Below are positions 22,216-33,939 of a DNA stretch of 64,000 nucleotides, one piece after another. The stretch is taken from positions 48,233,317 through 48,297,316 of the forward strand of contig NC_088867.1 in assembly GCF_032884065.1 (NCBI RefSeq), in the 5' to 3' direction. Source of the DNA: Artemia franciscana (Eukaryota; Arthropoda; Branchiopoda; Anostraca; Artemiidae). The notes beneath the pieces were generated by a model that saw nothing but the letters and a program-made list of their open reading frames with translations, searched no databases and was not told where the DNA came from. Position numbers and translations under genes: made by a program. Within the stretch, counting starts at the first letter, position 1. Each line of letters begins with the position of its first letter.

Positions 22216-23518
22216 TTGCATTGAATGTGAAATCTTGACAGCTTAACAAAGCCTTCCCTTCTTTCGTATATATTGTTCTGTTATGAGTCGTTTGACCTCC
22301 CTCTAAACAAGTACGTCACGACTTCGCATTTTCACAATATCACGAATTCTTGAAAAAGATATCTTCTCATGAATTTTTTGGGAAATGCATTCGAATTTAT
22401 TTGAAATAAATTCAACATGCTAATAGCTTATGCTTGCAAAATAAATCACGGACTTTGTGAGCCATGAAATGGTCGATTCTTAAAAGCTAGTTTTTGTATT
22501 ATACTCTATGTCTAATGTAACAAGCACTTCAAGAAAAGATGTTTCTTCACTATTTAGAAAACAGGTTGATAAAATAGGAATGTTCAAAACCTTCATAGTT
22601 TATAGGGGGAATTATAGGGTATTATGTAACACTTGAAGAAAACACTTGTTAGCGAACAAAAAATCTCTATCATTTCAAAACATCTACATCCTGAAGATAA
22701 CATTTACATAAGTAAACAAACAATCACTATTAATATCAAACACGTAACTATTGAAGAAAACATTTCCATAAGTAAATACAAAATCTCTATTACATAACAA
22801 TCAAGTTTACTTCAGTATTATATGACAAACAGGTGCACTTTAATATTAAGTAAAATCCAGGTGGGCGTAATAACGTCTTGAGGGGCTTAGCAAATCCAAT
22901 AGTATACCCCCTCTCTGTGTCATGGGATCTGAAGGGCCGTCCGCTACTCATAATATGGCAATCAATTGAGAATACAGAATTTCATTTGTACGTAGGTACA
23001 CATATTCACATTTATTTCTTTAAACGATGTTAAAACTGGCTTAGACTTATTAAGAAGGGGGGAGGCAGTAACACAATAATTCATTATTATGCTCAAAATA
23101 TCCCTTTTCACCTTTTTTAAAAGGAAAAAAATCTTCTCCGTCCCCTTCAGTTAATGCGTAAATATAAGCCACTTTTACATAGCTATGCTAGCGCTTAAAA
23201 TTTGTCAATTTTTCAATAATGCAGGCCGTATAAAAGTGATCATTTTTGGCAATAGACTAGCGTGTAATAACTTATGTTTGCCCTCTTCCCAAATACATAT
23301 TGAACGGTAAAAGTGGACCAGTCATAGCTTAAATAAGGAAGTAGGCCGCTCTTTTTCGAAAATTTAAGATCATATTTAACCATAACTCCTCTATTTAATC
23401 AGAAAAATATTTCTAAATTGTGATTCGCTCGTAATATATGCCCCTGGGTGATAGGAATAAATATTAGTTGAAACTATGACGTTCAAGAAGTTACCTCACA
23501 ATAGATATTTGTTTTCTT
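22216..23518. other. No gene; small tandem repeat inside
   Basis: AT-rich. Three diverged units of about 57 bp (GAAGAAAACATTT..ATAAGTAAA..CAAAATCTCTAT) lie at about 22630-22815. Confidence 0.5.
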
Positions 23519-23773
23519 TTGAGTAGTTCAAAACCACGACTTACGAAGGCCATACCGAACAATGTAGATCAGGAATTTATTAAACTGATTTCCAAACTGT
23601 GTTTAAGTTTAACTACAGGTAATGTTAACCTTGTTGATGATATTAAGAAGCAGACTATACAACATCAATCCACTGTTCTTCCTCCACTGTCCAAGAGAAA
23701 AATCAGTCATAAATGTAAAAGAAAACATTTAGTTTATGTGGGGGAAGGATTTGTCACGGTTATATTGCAATGA
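23519..23773 (+). pseudogene. Small basic protein, resembles Polinton/adintovirus-associated protein
   Basis: 84 codons. The N-terminal part is FIKLISKLCLSLTTGNVNL, the middle TVLPPLSKRKISHKCKRKH and the end VYVGEGFVTVIL. The layout (a helical start, a K/R-rich stretch LRxLxxKxxSxKxKR, then a G-G-F-like C-terminus) reminds me of short core-like proteins seen with Polinton/Maverick elements of invertebrates. This is from memory of the pattern, not an alignment. The next frames to the right fit companions of the same cluster. Confidence 0.35.
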
Positions 23774-23803
23774 ATTCCCAGTCTCATTAGCAATCTTATA
23801 TGC

Positions 23804-24257
23804 ATGGCTAAACCTTATAAATTGACTGTAATTGATGAGGCTCTATATACACTGCAAACTCTTGAGGGTAATCTCACTGATTTCTTAATGACAATAGTAT
23901 ACCTGATGATCAGAAACTTTGATTTGTCAAATGGAACTTCCTCGTACAAACAAAACCCTACCAAATTAAACTCATCAGTGTTGTGAATATTGCAGATAAG
24001 AAACCAGAATCAATTCTTCATCAGTGTTTGAAGTATCATTGCTGTCAGACTTCTTCAAAATATCAGATTTATTACCAGTTTCCTATCGGGAGCGGGGTAG
24101 AAGATTGTTAAATTATTCTATTGAAAGTAGTGATTTTCAAATTGATGCTACAAGTAACCAAATCAATCTAAGTGGTAGCACATACAATCTCAGCGATTTA
24201 ATAACTGATTTTTCTCAAATCACAAGAAAACTGTATCCCTTAAAACTAGTCTTCTGA
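23804..24257 (+). pseudogene. Two-part frameshifted companion protein of the Polinton-like cluster
   Basis: The first frame (23804-23986) reads MAKPYKLTVIDEALYTLQ then DFLMTIVYLM. The second frame (24024-24257) reads LPVSYRERGRRLLNYSIESS, FQIDATSNQINLSGSTYNLS and DLITDF. The C-terminal layout (LLNYL, short beta hairpin with G.xIxG, then SNIxDLIxD) recurs in proteins I associate with Polinton-type DNA. A frameshift separates the halves. Function unknown. Confidence 0.35.
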
Positions 24258-25355
24258 AATATTAATATATATTGAACTTTCCCAATGTATTTGTAATTAT
24301 CAGGAAACTTTTAAAAGAATTGATATCAGTAAATGATGATTACGATTCTCAAAGAGGTGATTTTAAAACGTTAATGCTAAAAAGTACACCCAAATCAATC
24401 TACCACAGTGATGATTCAACCTTAGCGGATAGGAATCGTGCAAACTGGTCCAATGACTTTGGATTAGATGCTGCGACAATACAATAAACCATGCAAGCGC
24501 ATTTTATTTGTGATTAGTATTTTTAGTCGCTACTCCTGTGCAATTCTAATGAAATCTAAGCTTAGGGAGGAGATTGCGATGCCTCTAGTAACAATACTCG
24601 GCCAAGATTCCCAAAGTTAAATTCAGACGGATCGATGGAGTGAATTTGCCAATCGATATGTACAAAGAATTCTATCGAAATATGGCACAGAGCTGTTTCA
24701 TAGTCATAGCAAAATCAAGGCTGCATTGGATGACGAATTAATTAGAACCTTTCGTCTTGTCATTTCCAGATATTTCACGCTCAAACATACTGCTGTCTTT
24801 ATTCATATATGGATAAAATAATGTGAGTTTACAATCAACGTCTTCATTTCTCTCTTATTCCTTCATTTTCTCTCTTATTTTCTTCATTTTCTCTCTTATT
24901 TTCTTCATTCCAATCTTATTCCTCTTTAAATTCATCAAGGTGACAATGCACTTGCATTTTTTTTCTCTAGCAGTAAGCTGCCGGCAATGAAGGTGGAATA
25001 AAAGGCAAATTCTCTTTGGTTGATATAGCTCGAATAATTTGCACAAGTAATGTTTTCGAAAAAAATTGCTTATCGTGTACTGACTCTTTAAAGTGTCAAA
25101 ATTTTTATATGCTAAACCTGTGATCTATTGACTACGAGAGACAAAATATGATGACATTTTCGGAGGATTCTATAACTATGAACTGCAAAAGTTAAGACAG
25201 TGGTTTTTATTAAATTGAAAAAGTATTAAAAACTAGAACACAGGGTGTGTAAGAAACAGTCGCTAGTTGAATTTGATTGAATCTGACTTTGATTCTTGGA
25301 TCCGTTTTGAAGACTTGCATAATTCCCCATGATTTCAATGAGATATTTATGTCCA
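24258..25355. other. Unassigned; one short frame and a pyrimidine tandem repeat
   Basis: A 71-codon plus frame (24272-24487) ending NRANWSNDFGLDAATIQ may be a further decayed gene of the cluster. At 24845-24925 a unit of about 20 bp (TCTCTTATTTTCTTCATTT) is repeated four times. Confidence 0.35.
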
Positions 25356-26115
25356 ATTACGAAAAATTAAGTAAAGAGAAAACGAGTTTTAATCTTGACA
25401 AAGCATTGAACAAAAAATAAAATATAAAAACAAAACTACACTTCAACTCAAAAATTTAAAATATTCCGAATAATTTGGCCTTACATCCGGGAACCTTTCT
25501 GAACAGAGATGAATTACAAACGACAAAAAACAAGAAAAATATTTTGTTTAAAACACGGGAAAAAAAACCCAGAAAAAACACGATAACTAAACACATGAGA
25601 AAAAAATAAACAAATCAGAACAATTCACATTATAAAAAGAACTCCCAGCACTGATGGACAAAACTAAAACAAATGTTTATGATGAAACCATGGGTCCCTT
25701 TCCTCTGCAACAATTGGTGTATAAATGGGAACAACTCTTCAACATCTGTTAAAATGTTATTAACATTTATTAAAAGTTAAAATCATATTTACTTGAACAA
25801 TACAAAAGGAGGTCACCAAACCCCGGGTCCCCCACTCCTAAAGAAGTCTTACAGGTTAATGAACATTTTTATTAATTATAAATTGAATGTATTTTTTCAA
25901 TTCCTAGTTTAGCTGCAGTCCGTTGACTTCTCACAGCATTTACCTTACTTTTACTTTTATTTTTAAGGTTATCACTTGTCTGAGGAAAGTTATGTAAATT
26001 GCTATTCGTTGAAGTTTTTACCTGGTCTTTTTTTAAACTACTGTAAATTTAATATATTTTAAATTTCCCTTCATCTCTATTAATACTAATACCTCTATAG
26101 ATAATCTTTTTTAGT
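25356..26115 (-). repeat. Penelope pseudo-LTR, copy 1
   Basis: It starts TTACGAAAAATTAAGTAAAGAG and ends near CATCTCTATTAATACTAATACC. It aligns over its length with 28373-29128, with moderate divergence and small indels. Confidence 0.8.
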
Positions 26116-28372
26116 TTCTGTTATTTCTGTGAAACTTTGTAAAAGTCCTACAGACATATCAACAATTTTTGTCTGATCAAATAAAATATTTTGATGAGGA
26201 AAATTAGTCACGTGCTCATCTACAATGGATTCAAATGTTTCAGGTTTTTTATTATGTCTTAGCGAGCAATCTATGGCGTTTTTGTGTTGCTCTAGTCTAT
26301 TTTTAAAATTCTAATGTGTTTTAACTCCATAATATTTACCACAAGAGCGTTTTGTGTACCCCTTTTAGTATATTTCTTGGAACTTTGTCTTTTTCATTAA
26401 TTAGCTGTTTTATATTCTTTTTATTAATTTTTTCCCTTGATTTCTGTAACAACATTGGGAATAAGGTAAAACTATGTAATTTGTTTTTTGAGTTGACCCA
26501 TTTTCTTCCAATATTAAGGTTCCATTAACTTTTTTCAATTATTTGAGAAATTACATTTTCGGCATATCCATTTCCTACCAGAATATCCTTAATAAAATTT
26601 ATTGACTACTCGTGCATTCAGGTGATGCTAATTTTAATAGTCTATCAACTAAAGAAGTAACTACTCCCCTTTTACATGGATCGAGTGATTTGATGCAAAA
26701 GACAAATAACGGTTGTTGGTAGTCGTTTTACGGTAAATTGAAAAAGCTAGTTCATTATTATTTCTATGGATCGAAATATCTACAAACAGTAACCCTTTTC
26801 TCTGTTTCTTTTTCAATTATAAAACTTATTTCCCTCCTAAATTACTTAGGTGTTCTAGAAAACCTTCAATTTGTGATTCCCCGTAATTCCAAATAACTAA
26901 AACGTCATCCATATATCTGCCCCAAAATTTAAGTTTAGAAACTATGTTTCAATAGCTAAAGTTTCTACATTCTTTACAAAAATATTTGCTAACAGTGGAC
27001 TTAAGGGTCGTCCTATTGCTAATCCTCCAACTTGATGGAAAAAATTTACTCTAGATTTGAAATAATTAGTATACCAGCTAGTTATTTTAACTAAATATAA
27101 TTTAGTTTCTATCTCAATACCTGCAGATAATTCTTCTATCTCATTTTTATGTTCATCAAGTTTTTTGGATAACACAAATACAGATTTATTGAAAGGTATA
27201 TAACTGTACATTCATTTTATATCAAAACTAAAAAAGTCTAGATTCATTTGATATTTCAATATTTTTAGGTTTATCTTTAAAGAATTCTAAGTTTTGTATA
27301 TACAAATTCTGGAGATATAAGAAAAGTTTATGTGTCATTCCTACCCATTTTCGATTTTTTTTTTCTGCTGGTGAATTCACTGTTGATACTATAGGCCTCA
27401 GAGGAATACCTGTTTATATGTTTTTGGCAAACCATATATTTTTGGGAAAACTGATACATTCGGAAAGTACTTGTAATACATCTGTTGTGTGATGCTTCAA
27501 TTAGTTTTAAGTTATTATTGTGATGAAATATCGCATAGAATTAGTCTATTTTATTATCATAATCATCTTTTTCTAGGATTACTACCATGTTGCTCTTACC
27601 AGCTTTTTGTTATTATTAGGGAATCATCTTTTTTAAATCTTAAAAATTTTGTATCTTTGTTCCTAAGGTTTCCTTGAGAATTGCCAAAACAATTAAAATA
27701 TTAATGACTTCCAGTCTTAAATCATATACATTTTAAACATCTTTTGAAAACACATGAATCCCTGTCTCAATCTTTGAAATTATTTCTTCTACCGGTACTT
27801 TTTTAGGATTCTTTTTTAGTCTGAATTCTGAACGTTTTTAAGGTTTTTTTTCTTCGGTTAACTCTTTTTTACTTCAATTAATCACACCTGGTTTTGTTAA
27901 ATATTTAGGTTTATACGTTGATGTATTGTGTTTTACCTGTTCCCCTTCCAATTGCAAAAATTTTTGGTTTAACCTTTCCCTCGATAGCTTTATAACATGT
28001 TCAAAAGAATTTTTGACAATTGATGTAATTGTTGAAAATCATACGCATTAAGTAAACCGCAAAAGGTATTTTTTTTTAAATCTATATTATTTCCAACTTG
28101 TGATCTCTGGAAAGGTTCATCTTTCAACACATGGTATAAATTTAGTAAATTTACCTTTCTCGTGTGATTAGTCTCTTTATATGTATTTAAAAAATACTTT
28201 AAACGAAACGATTTTGGAATTCTTTTACTTATTTTGCTCTTTTTTAAAAACTATTGTTGTTTAATTATGTTGGCTGGTTTTTTGCTAAATTCAAAAATAA
28301 TAAAATTGAACTGTTTTTTTACCATCCGTAGGCCAGACGTTAATAATTTCTTAGACCATACTGCTTTTCCAT
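26116..28372 (-). pseudogene. Penelope RT and GIY-YIG coding region
   Basis: Minus-strand order, right to left: RFKKDDSLIITK (about 27650), PLRPIVSTVNSPAEKK (about 27380), then a 90-codon frame (26942-27211) with FVLSKKLDEHKNEIEELS, ITSWYTNYF and GGLAIGRPLSPLLANIFV (GLAMGSPLSP..ANIF in intact elements). FWGRYMDDVLVIWNYG (about 26930-26880) is the active-site region with an intact DD. The GIY-YIG domain follows as YTKRSCGKYYGVKTH and NFKNRLEQHKNAID (about 26370-26280), where YIG is changed to YYG. Confidence 0.75.
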
Positions 28373-29128
28373 TTACGAAAAATTAAGCAAAGAGAAAACG
28401 AGTTTTAATTTGGACAAAGCAGTGAACAAAAAATAAAATATAAAAACAATACAACACTGTAAATAAAAAAATTAAATATTGTGAATATTTTGGCCTCATG
28501 TCCGGGAGCATGTCTCAACGGAAAAAAGTTATAAACGACAAAAAAGAAGAAAGAATGTTTCTTTAAAACATCACACACAAAAACACGACAACTAAAGACA
28601 CGAAAATATAAACAAACAATAAATAAATAAGATTAACTCATATTATAAACAAAACTCTCAGCGCTGATGGTAATAACTTAGGACCAAACCAAATGTTTAT
28701 AAGGTATCCATGGGTCGCTCTCCTCTGCAACAATCAGTGTATAAATGGGAATCTACTAAAAGTGAAAATTATATTTACTTAAACAAAAGAAAAGAATGTC
28801 ATAAAACCCCAGGTACACCACCCCTAAAGAAGTCACAGGTTAATGAATAAATTTATGAATTATAAATTGAATGTATTTTTCAGTTGCTAGTTTAGCAGCT
28901 GTCTGTTGACTTCTCACAGCATTTACCCTACTTTGACTTTTGTTTGCATGGTTGTCACTTGTTTTAGGAAAACTGTGTAAACTCGTTGGAAAACTCGTGA
29001 AGTTTTATGAAAAATTGTGAAAAATCATTGAAGTTTTTACCTGGTCTTTAATTAAACTATTATAAATTGAATTTAAATTAAAATCCCCTTCATCTCTATT
29101 AATGCTAACACCCCCATAGATAATCTTT
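28373..29128 (-). repeat. Penelope pseudo-LTR, copy 2
   Basis: Direct repeat of 25356-26115. It shares GCAAAGAGAAAACGAGTTTT, AACAAAAAATAAAATATAAA and the terminal CTTCATCTCTATTAATGCTA. Confidence 0.8.
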
Positions 29129-29138
29129 TTGTTGTTTA

Positions 29139-29465
29139 TAATGTGAGTTGTTCTGATTTATTTATTGTTTTTTTGTGTGCTTAGTTGTCGTAGTTTGTTG
29201 GTTTGTTTGTTGTTTCTTTGTGTTATGTTTAAAAAAAAAATTCTTCTTTTTGTCGTTTGTCATTTTTTTCCACTGAGAAACGCTGAGGACTTTTTTTCCA
29301 CTGAGGACGTTGGGCTGAAATATTAAGAATATTTTTTTTTTAAAGTGTAGTTTTGTTTTTATATTATATTTTTTGATCCCTGCTTTGTCGAAATTAAAAC
29401 CCGTTTTCTCTTTGCTTAATTTTTCGTAAATGAAAAAGCAGGGTGGCCTAGGAAATTATTTATTC
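29139..29465 (+). repeat. Inverted partial pseudo-LTR at the Penelope 5' side
   Basis: Reverse complement of the outer part of the pseudo-LTRs: AAACCCGTTTTCTCTTTGCT then TTAATTTTTCGTAAATG. It extends slightly into the element's coding start (CCTAGGAAATTATT versus CTAAGAAATTATT). Confidence 0.75.
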
Positions 29466-29509
29466 ATGTCCAATGTTTTTGATCCTCTCTATGACGATCA
29501 ACAAATGAT

Positions 29510-29860
29510 TTTTGGGCTCAACTCTCTCCCTGCGTAAAATTTAACGGTAGGTATGACGTTGCTCTCATTGATTGTATTATCAAGGATACATATGGCGTTC
29601 ATCAGCTGTCTCGAGTTATCAACAAAAAATTGCAAGTCGAATAAATGGTGGTTTTAAGTTCAACTATTCAACAGAAGAAAAAAGAATTTACATCACCAAT
29701 CCAATTGAAAACGAAATAATTTTCCCCAGTGAGGATTTATGTGAGGTTCTCGGTCTTGAAAATCGTATTATCAAAGCAAAATATTTCATTGGCAAGGATC
29801 ATGTTATCTATGCAGACTATGCACGGTCTCCTCGGAGATTTCAAATGTAATTCAAATGTC
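29510..29860 (+). pseudogene. Polinton-type protein fragment (VALID / INGGFKFNYS)
   Basis: Starting at about 29535, VKFNGRYDVALIDCII is followed by the open frame 29572-29850 with KIASRINGGFKFNYSTEEKR, PSEDLCEVLGLENR and YFIGKDHVIYADY. The pattern (W/YEVALxEI near the start, then a region F.F.Y....RI.I, then a L..ILGF block) is one I know from proteins that accompany Polinton/adintovirus-like DNA and that occur singly in many invertebrate genomes. The N-terminus is cut off at the inverted Penelope repeat. Function unknown; a virion role is inference. Confidence 0.4.
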
Positions 29861-30210
29861 CCCCTTTTACTTATTCGGTAGAGAAAAGGTGTGGAAAGCA
29901 ATTTTTACCACTACAATAAAAAACATCTCCATTATGTTCCTGTAAACACTTCATTTTTGGAACTCTATAAGTTAACACGTAAATATGAAATCATAAATCT
30001 TTTAGCTGTAACAAAGGGTTTTTGTGTGTTATAAAATGTCATTTTTTAACCCACTGCTTAACCCACGGTATTGTGTCACCTAAATGTTGTAACTGACAAT
30101 ATAAGAATTTTACGGCAGGCATAAATTTTAACTTTCAAAAGTTGGAAGCTTGCTTGATACTATCAATGTTTTTGTACATTCAATGAAAATAGCAGACTTA
30201 CACAGCGCCA
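29861..30210. other. No gene seen
   Basis: AT-rich, with a few codons in the frame of the upstream fragment but many stops. Confidence 0.4.
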
Positions 30211-30223
30211 TTGTCAAAAATCT

Positions 30224-30500
30224 CTAGCCCCCCCCTTTGGAATATGACAGATTTCTATAGAGGTAATGATGGATTGAACAAATAACTAATGACTTGTAAA
30301 GCTCTTGCAAATCCTTATACTTTACAGCAGCAGCAAGAGGCAGACACTTAGGGTAATCTTTCTTGAGCTTCAGGTCAGACTCAGGGGTGTTTTCACTTCC
30401 CATTCTAATATGAAACGACTTGAAGTCCGATTCAAAATCATGTTTGAAGGCAACCAAATTGGGAGAGTCTTTGTAAACACAAACGTACTTTTTTTTTGTT
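30224..30500 (-). pseudogene. Unassigned protein fragment, VAFKHDFESDFKSF type
   Basis: The minus-strand open frame reads LVAFKHDFESDFKSFHIRMG, then LPLAAAVKYKDLQELYKSL and IHHYLYRNL. The ending KYxDLxxLxxSLxIxxxHHxFYxxL recurs at the C-terminus of an uncharacterised invertebrate family often found next to transposons. I cannot name a function. The frame continues upstream to about 30500 (FFGTKKKYVCVYKDSPNLVA). Confidence 0.35.
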
Positions 30501-30919
30501 CCAAAGAACAGTGGTAAGGTCAGTTGCCTTTTTCTTGTTTCGTATCAGTTCCTCTCCAAGCTGGTGGACGTCCGACTAATATTTGTGATCGTCAATAACA
30601 CTAACAATGTATGGAAAAGGGTTGATTTGTGCTGAAAGGCAAGTTGTCCACCACCCTTCGATATTAAACGATGGCACTTTCTAGGCAGCCTGTTGAGTGC
30701 AAGCGTGTATTGTATCCCCCTCTTAATTTCAATTCAATTTGATAATTAACAAAAAACAAATCACACACTGTAAACTAACTACACCCTAAGAGAGCATAGC
30801 CCGTAACCGCTCACAGTATTCATTCAATCATCAAGACAAGAAATATAAGGTAAGAAAAGAAAAGAAGAAAGGAAAAGAAAAGAAAACAATCGTAAACTAA
30901 TAAAACAAAACATAGAGAA

Positions 30920-32573
30920 CTATCGGTACAAGAAATTAGGATCCAGTTCAATATTTTCCAATAAGAAGCTTTTAATCTTACTTTTGAACTCTGGTATGCT
31001 AATTGCATTTCTCAAAGTATTTGGCAAATAATTCCATATTTTAGATCCGGTAAATTTGATTGAACAACCAGATGACGTGAGACGTCTCGTTTCTGTAACT
31101 AGTTGCGATTCATGTCGAGTATCATGTGGCTGAATTTCATCATTCGTTTGAAAAGCCGACATAAACGACTCAGGTGCGGTATTTGTGCTTACTTTATGTA
31201 AAGTTTCGGCAATCTTTTTTTCTCGAAGTTGAGCCACATTTAACATCTTAAGTTTTATTAAAAACGCCTTCACACTCTGACAAGGCTCAAGCTTGCAAAT
31301 TGCACGTATAGCTTTATTCTGAAAAATTTGAACTTGCTTCTAGCCCGACTTATAGCCCAAATGCTAGTTCCATATAAAGATATGAGTGGAATAGACCGAA
31401 ATATAGGATCAGTATTATTTTATGGGAAAAAATAAATTTCATTCTTTGGAGAATACCAGTAGCTCTTGACAGCTTTATACAAAGAAATTCAATTAGGATT
31501 GCCCAATCCAGCTTTTCATCAATTATAATACCTAAATGTTTAATGTGGTCAACTCGTTTAATTTCTTCGTGGTCTGCCATATTTATCTTGCTGTCATAAA
31601 CTGGGTCGTTTCCATGTTTAAAAGTGATATATTTCGTCTTTTTTGTATTAAGGGAAAGAAACCGCTCTTCAAATTGCTGCCTGGACGCAAACTTCAGCGT
31701 TTGTAATTAGTTGCTCACGGTTTTTATGTGTTAGAAATAGTACTGTGTCGTCCGCAAAATTTATTATATATGCAAAGGGGATATCAGCCGAAAGTTCATT
31801 CACATAAAATAAAAAAGTAATGGTCCAAGAACTGATCCCTGGGGCACCCCACAAGTTACATCAAATGAATCTGATAAGATGCCATTAGCAAGTACTTTAC
31901 AACGTCTATTTGTCCAATATGACCGAATCCATTCAAAAACCGCCGACTTTATCCCATATCCTTCAAATGTTTCAAGAAGGATGTAAAAAACAACGCAATC
32001 AATAGCTTTTGGGAAATCTAGAAAAATCGCCAGAAAATATAAACCATCATCTTGCGCTGCTTTTATATTTATTATAAGATCCGTAATTGCGAGTTCAGTG
32101 GATCTGTTTTTCCAAAGCCCACATTGTTTATCAGAAAGAATTTTATTAGCTTCAAAGTATTCATACAGTTTTTTGCAGTAAGCTTTTCATATATTATCGA
32201 AAAAATTGGAAGTAAGTTGATTGGTCGATAGTTATCAATTACTGTTGGGTCTCCTCCTTTAAAAAGTGGGAATAATTTGGATTCTTTTAGTCTAGTAGAG
32301 AAAATACCTTCGTCAAGGCTTCTGTTTATAAGGACCATAAGAGGCTCAATGATTGTTGGTTGTATTTTCTAGTCTTGTCATCTAGGACAAGCTAAGTTGA
32401 CCTTGTCCCTTTAATTTCACAAATGCATTTTTTAATTCATCACATGTAACAGATGGAAATTTTAGCATTTCCGCCAATGTCTCTCGTTTCTTTAGTTTTG
32501 GAGGTGTTACCTTTGTCATTAGCTTTCTTTTAGATTTTGCATTTGACAGTTTATCTTTTATTTTTTGTCTCAT
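30920..32573 (-). pseudogene. LINE reverse transcriptase and C-terminal domain
   Basis: RT blocks: KLFPLFKGGDPTVIDNYRPI then NLLPIFSIIYEKL (32072-32338), then IINFADDTVLFL (31669-31854) with the catalytic FADD intact. DHIKHLGIIIDEKLDW (31350-31580) is the thumb. The C-terminal domain (30920-31273) has the SSGCSIKFTGSKIWNYLP motif of the family. The order is complete but the frames change at least four times. Confidence 0.85.
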
Positions 32574-33196
32574 ATTTACAAAAAATGAACCATGAAGAAT
32601 TGAAATTTCTTCTGGTGATTTTATTGATCCTTTTTCACTAACTAGCTCTTTTATATGATGTACTTTTTCCGATTTATTTGGAGCGATAACCGAATTAATT
32701 ATTTGCTAAGTTTTCCTGAGGTTCCCAGCCGCATTTTTAAAACTATTTTGAAAATATATTTCATTTGCATTTCTTTTTAGCTGATTTCACTTATTTCTAT
32801 ATTCTTTAAATCGGTGAAAATTTTCTTCAGACAGACTATTTAAATATTGTTTATAAAGAGTTTTGCGGTTATTAACAGGAACGAGAAGTACCGGTGTCAT
32901 ACATGGTTTTCTGTGCAATTGCTTACGCTGTGGCTCTTTCAACACAGGACAGAGGCCATTATAACTGCTAGTAAATAAATCAATAAATGCCGAATACGCT
33001 GAATCTGAATCAACGTGGGCTTGAAAAAATTCTTCCCACTGAATAAAATTTAAGCTTAATACCCTATCCGCAATATTTTTTTCTGACTCATCTTGACGAT
33101 TAAGCCTGTATTTCGGTTCTGACTTTATCTTGCTTTTACCTGTCACTGCATCAGTGAAAGTAGCAAAGTGATCTGATGTTTGAAATAATGGGACTT

Positions 33197-33839
33197 CTAC
33201 GAACTTTCTAACAATATTATTTGGTGAGATACAAATATATTATCAATCAGAGTCACGGACGTTGGGGTTACCCTTGCGGATATTTGGACTATAGGCAGGT
33301 AACCAAGTGACATACAGTTTTGTAGAAATAACAGATTTTTTTTATTTTTTAAAGATAGTAGATCCTTATTAAAATCCCCAAGCATTATTACCGGGTACTG
33401 ATGACACTTCAACTTTCACAAAAGCTTTTCTTGCTCATCCATAAATATTTCCGTATCACCTGAAGGGCTGTGATATACCAACACCATTAGAATTTCCTGA
33501 TGATATAATTTAAACTTGAGACAGAATGACTCAAATATTCCTTCAACACGAACATTAAAATCAGGTTTTAGCGAATAATCAAGTCCTTGTCGTCCATAAT
33601 ACGCTAGGCCACCATTCCTTGCCTTTTCACGGTTTAATACTTCTAACGAGAAACCCGTAATATCAAGCATTTTCTTATCTATACTCTCTGTAAGGAACGT
33701 TTCTGTCAGCGCTAGAACATAAATTTGATTAATTCTACAAACAACTTTAGATATTTCATCATATGCTGTCTCTAATGACTGACAATTTAAGTGACCAACC
33801 CTTAAGTCTGACTTATTTAACTTTTTCGAGCATACAGTT
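33197..33839 (-). pseudogene. LINE apurinic-type endonuclease domain
   Basis: Starts LRVGHLNCQSLETAYDEI, then YVLALTETFL (catalytic E), GGLAYYGRQGL and LMVLVYHSPSGD; in the next frame VIMLGDFNKDLL (catalytic D/N) and VTLIDNIFV. These are the motifs of the exonuclease/endonuclease/phosphatase fold used by LINEs to nick target DNA. The last SDH motif lies near 33170 (TSDHFATFTD in the minus reading). Confidence 0.85.
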
Positions 33840-33939
33840 NNNNNNNNNNNNNNNNNNNNNNNNNNNNNNNNNNNNNNNNNNNNNNNNNNNNNNNNNNNNN
33901 NNNNNNNNNNNNNNNNNNNNNNNNNNNNNNNNNNNNNNN
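33840..33939. other. Assembly gap, 100 N
   Basis: Exactly 100 N, a conventional gap of unknown size. It lies between the LINE endonuclease and the tandem array. Confidence 0.99.

Larger units (their letters stand above)
25356..29465 (-). mobile_element. Penelope-like element with pseudo-LTRs, near full length
   Basis: Two direct repeats of about 755 bp (25356-26115 and 28373-29128) flank a minus-strand coding region (26116-28372) with RT and GIY-YIG traces. A third, inverted partial copy (29139-29465) follows on the right. Direct pseudo-LTRs with an inverted tail are the known hallmark of complete Penelope-like elements. Coding integrity is lost: only short frames remain. Confidence 0.8.
30830..33839 (-). 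mobile_element. LINE (Jockey/CR1-like) with endonuclease and RT
   Basis: Collinear minus-strand pieces of one ORF2: endonuclease (33839-33197), linker (33146-32787 and 32573-32382), RT (32338-31350) and C-terminal domain (31273-30920, GSKIWNYLPNTLRNAISIP and FKSKIKSFLLE). The 3' untranslated part ends in an A/G-rich stretch (30838-30890). The 5' end is lost at the assembly gap. Several frameshifts separate the pieces. Confidence 0.85.
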
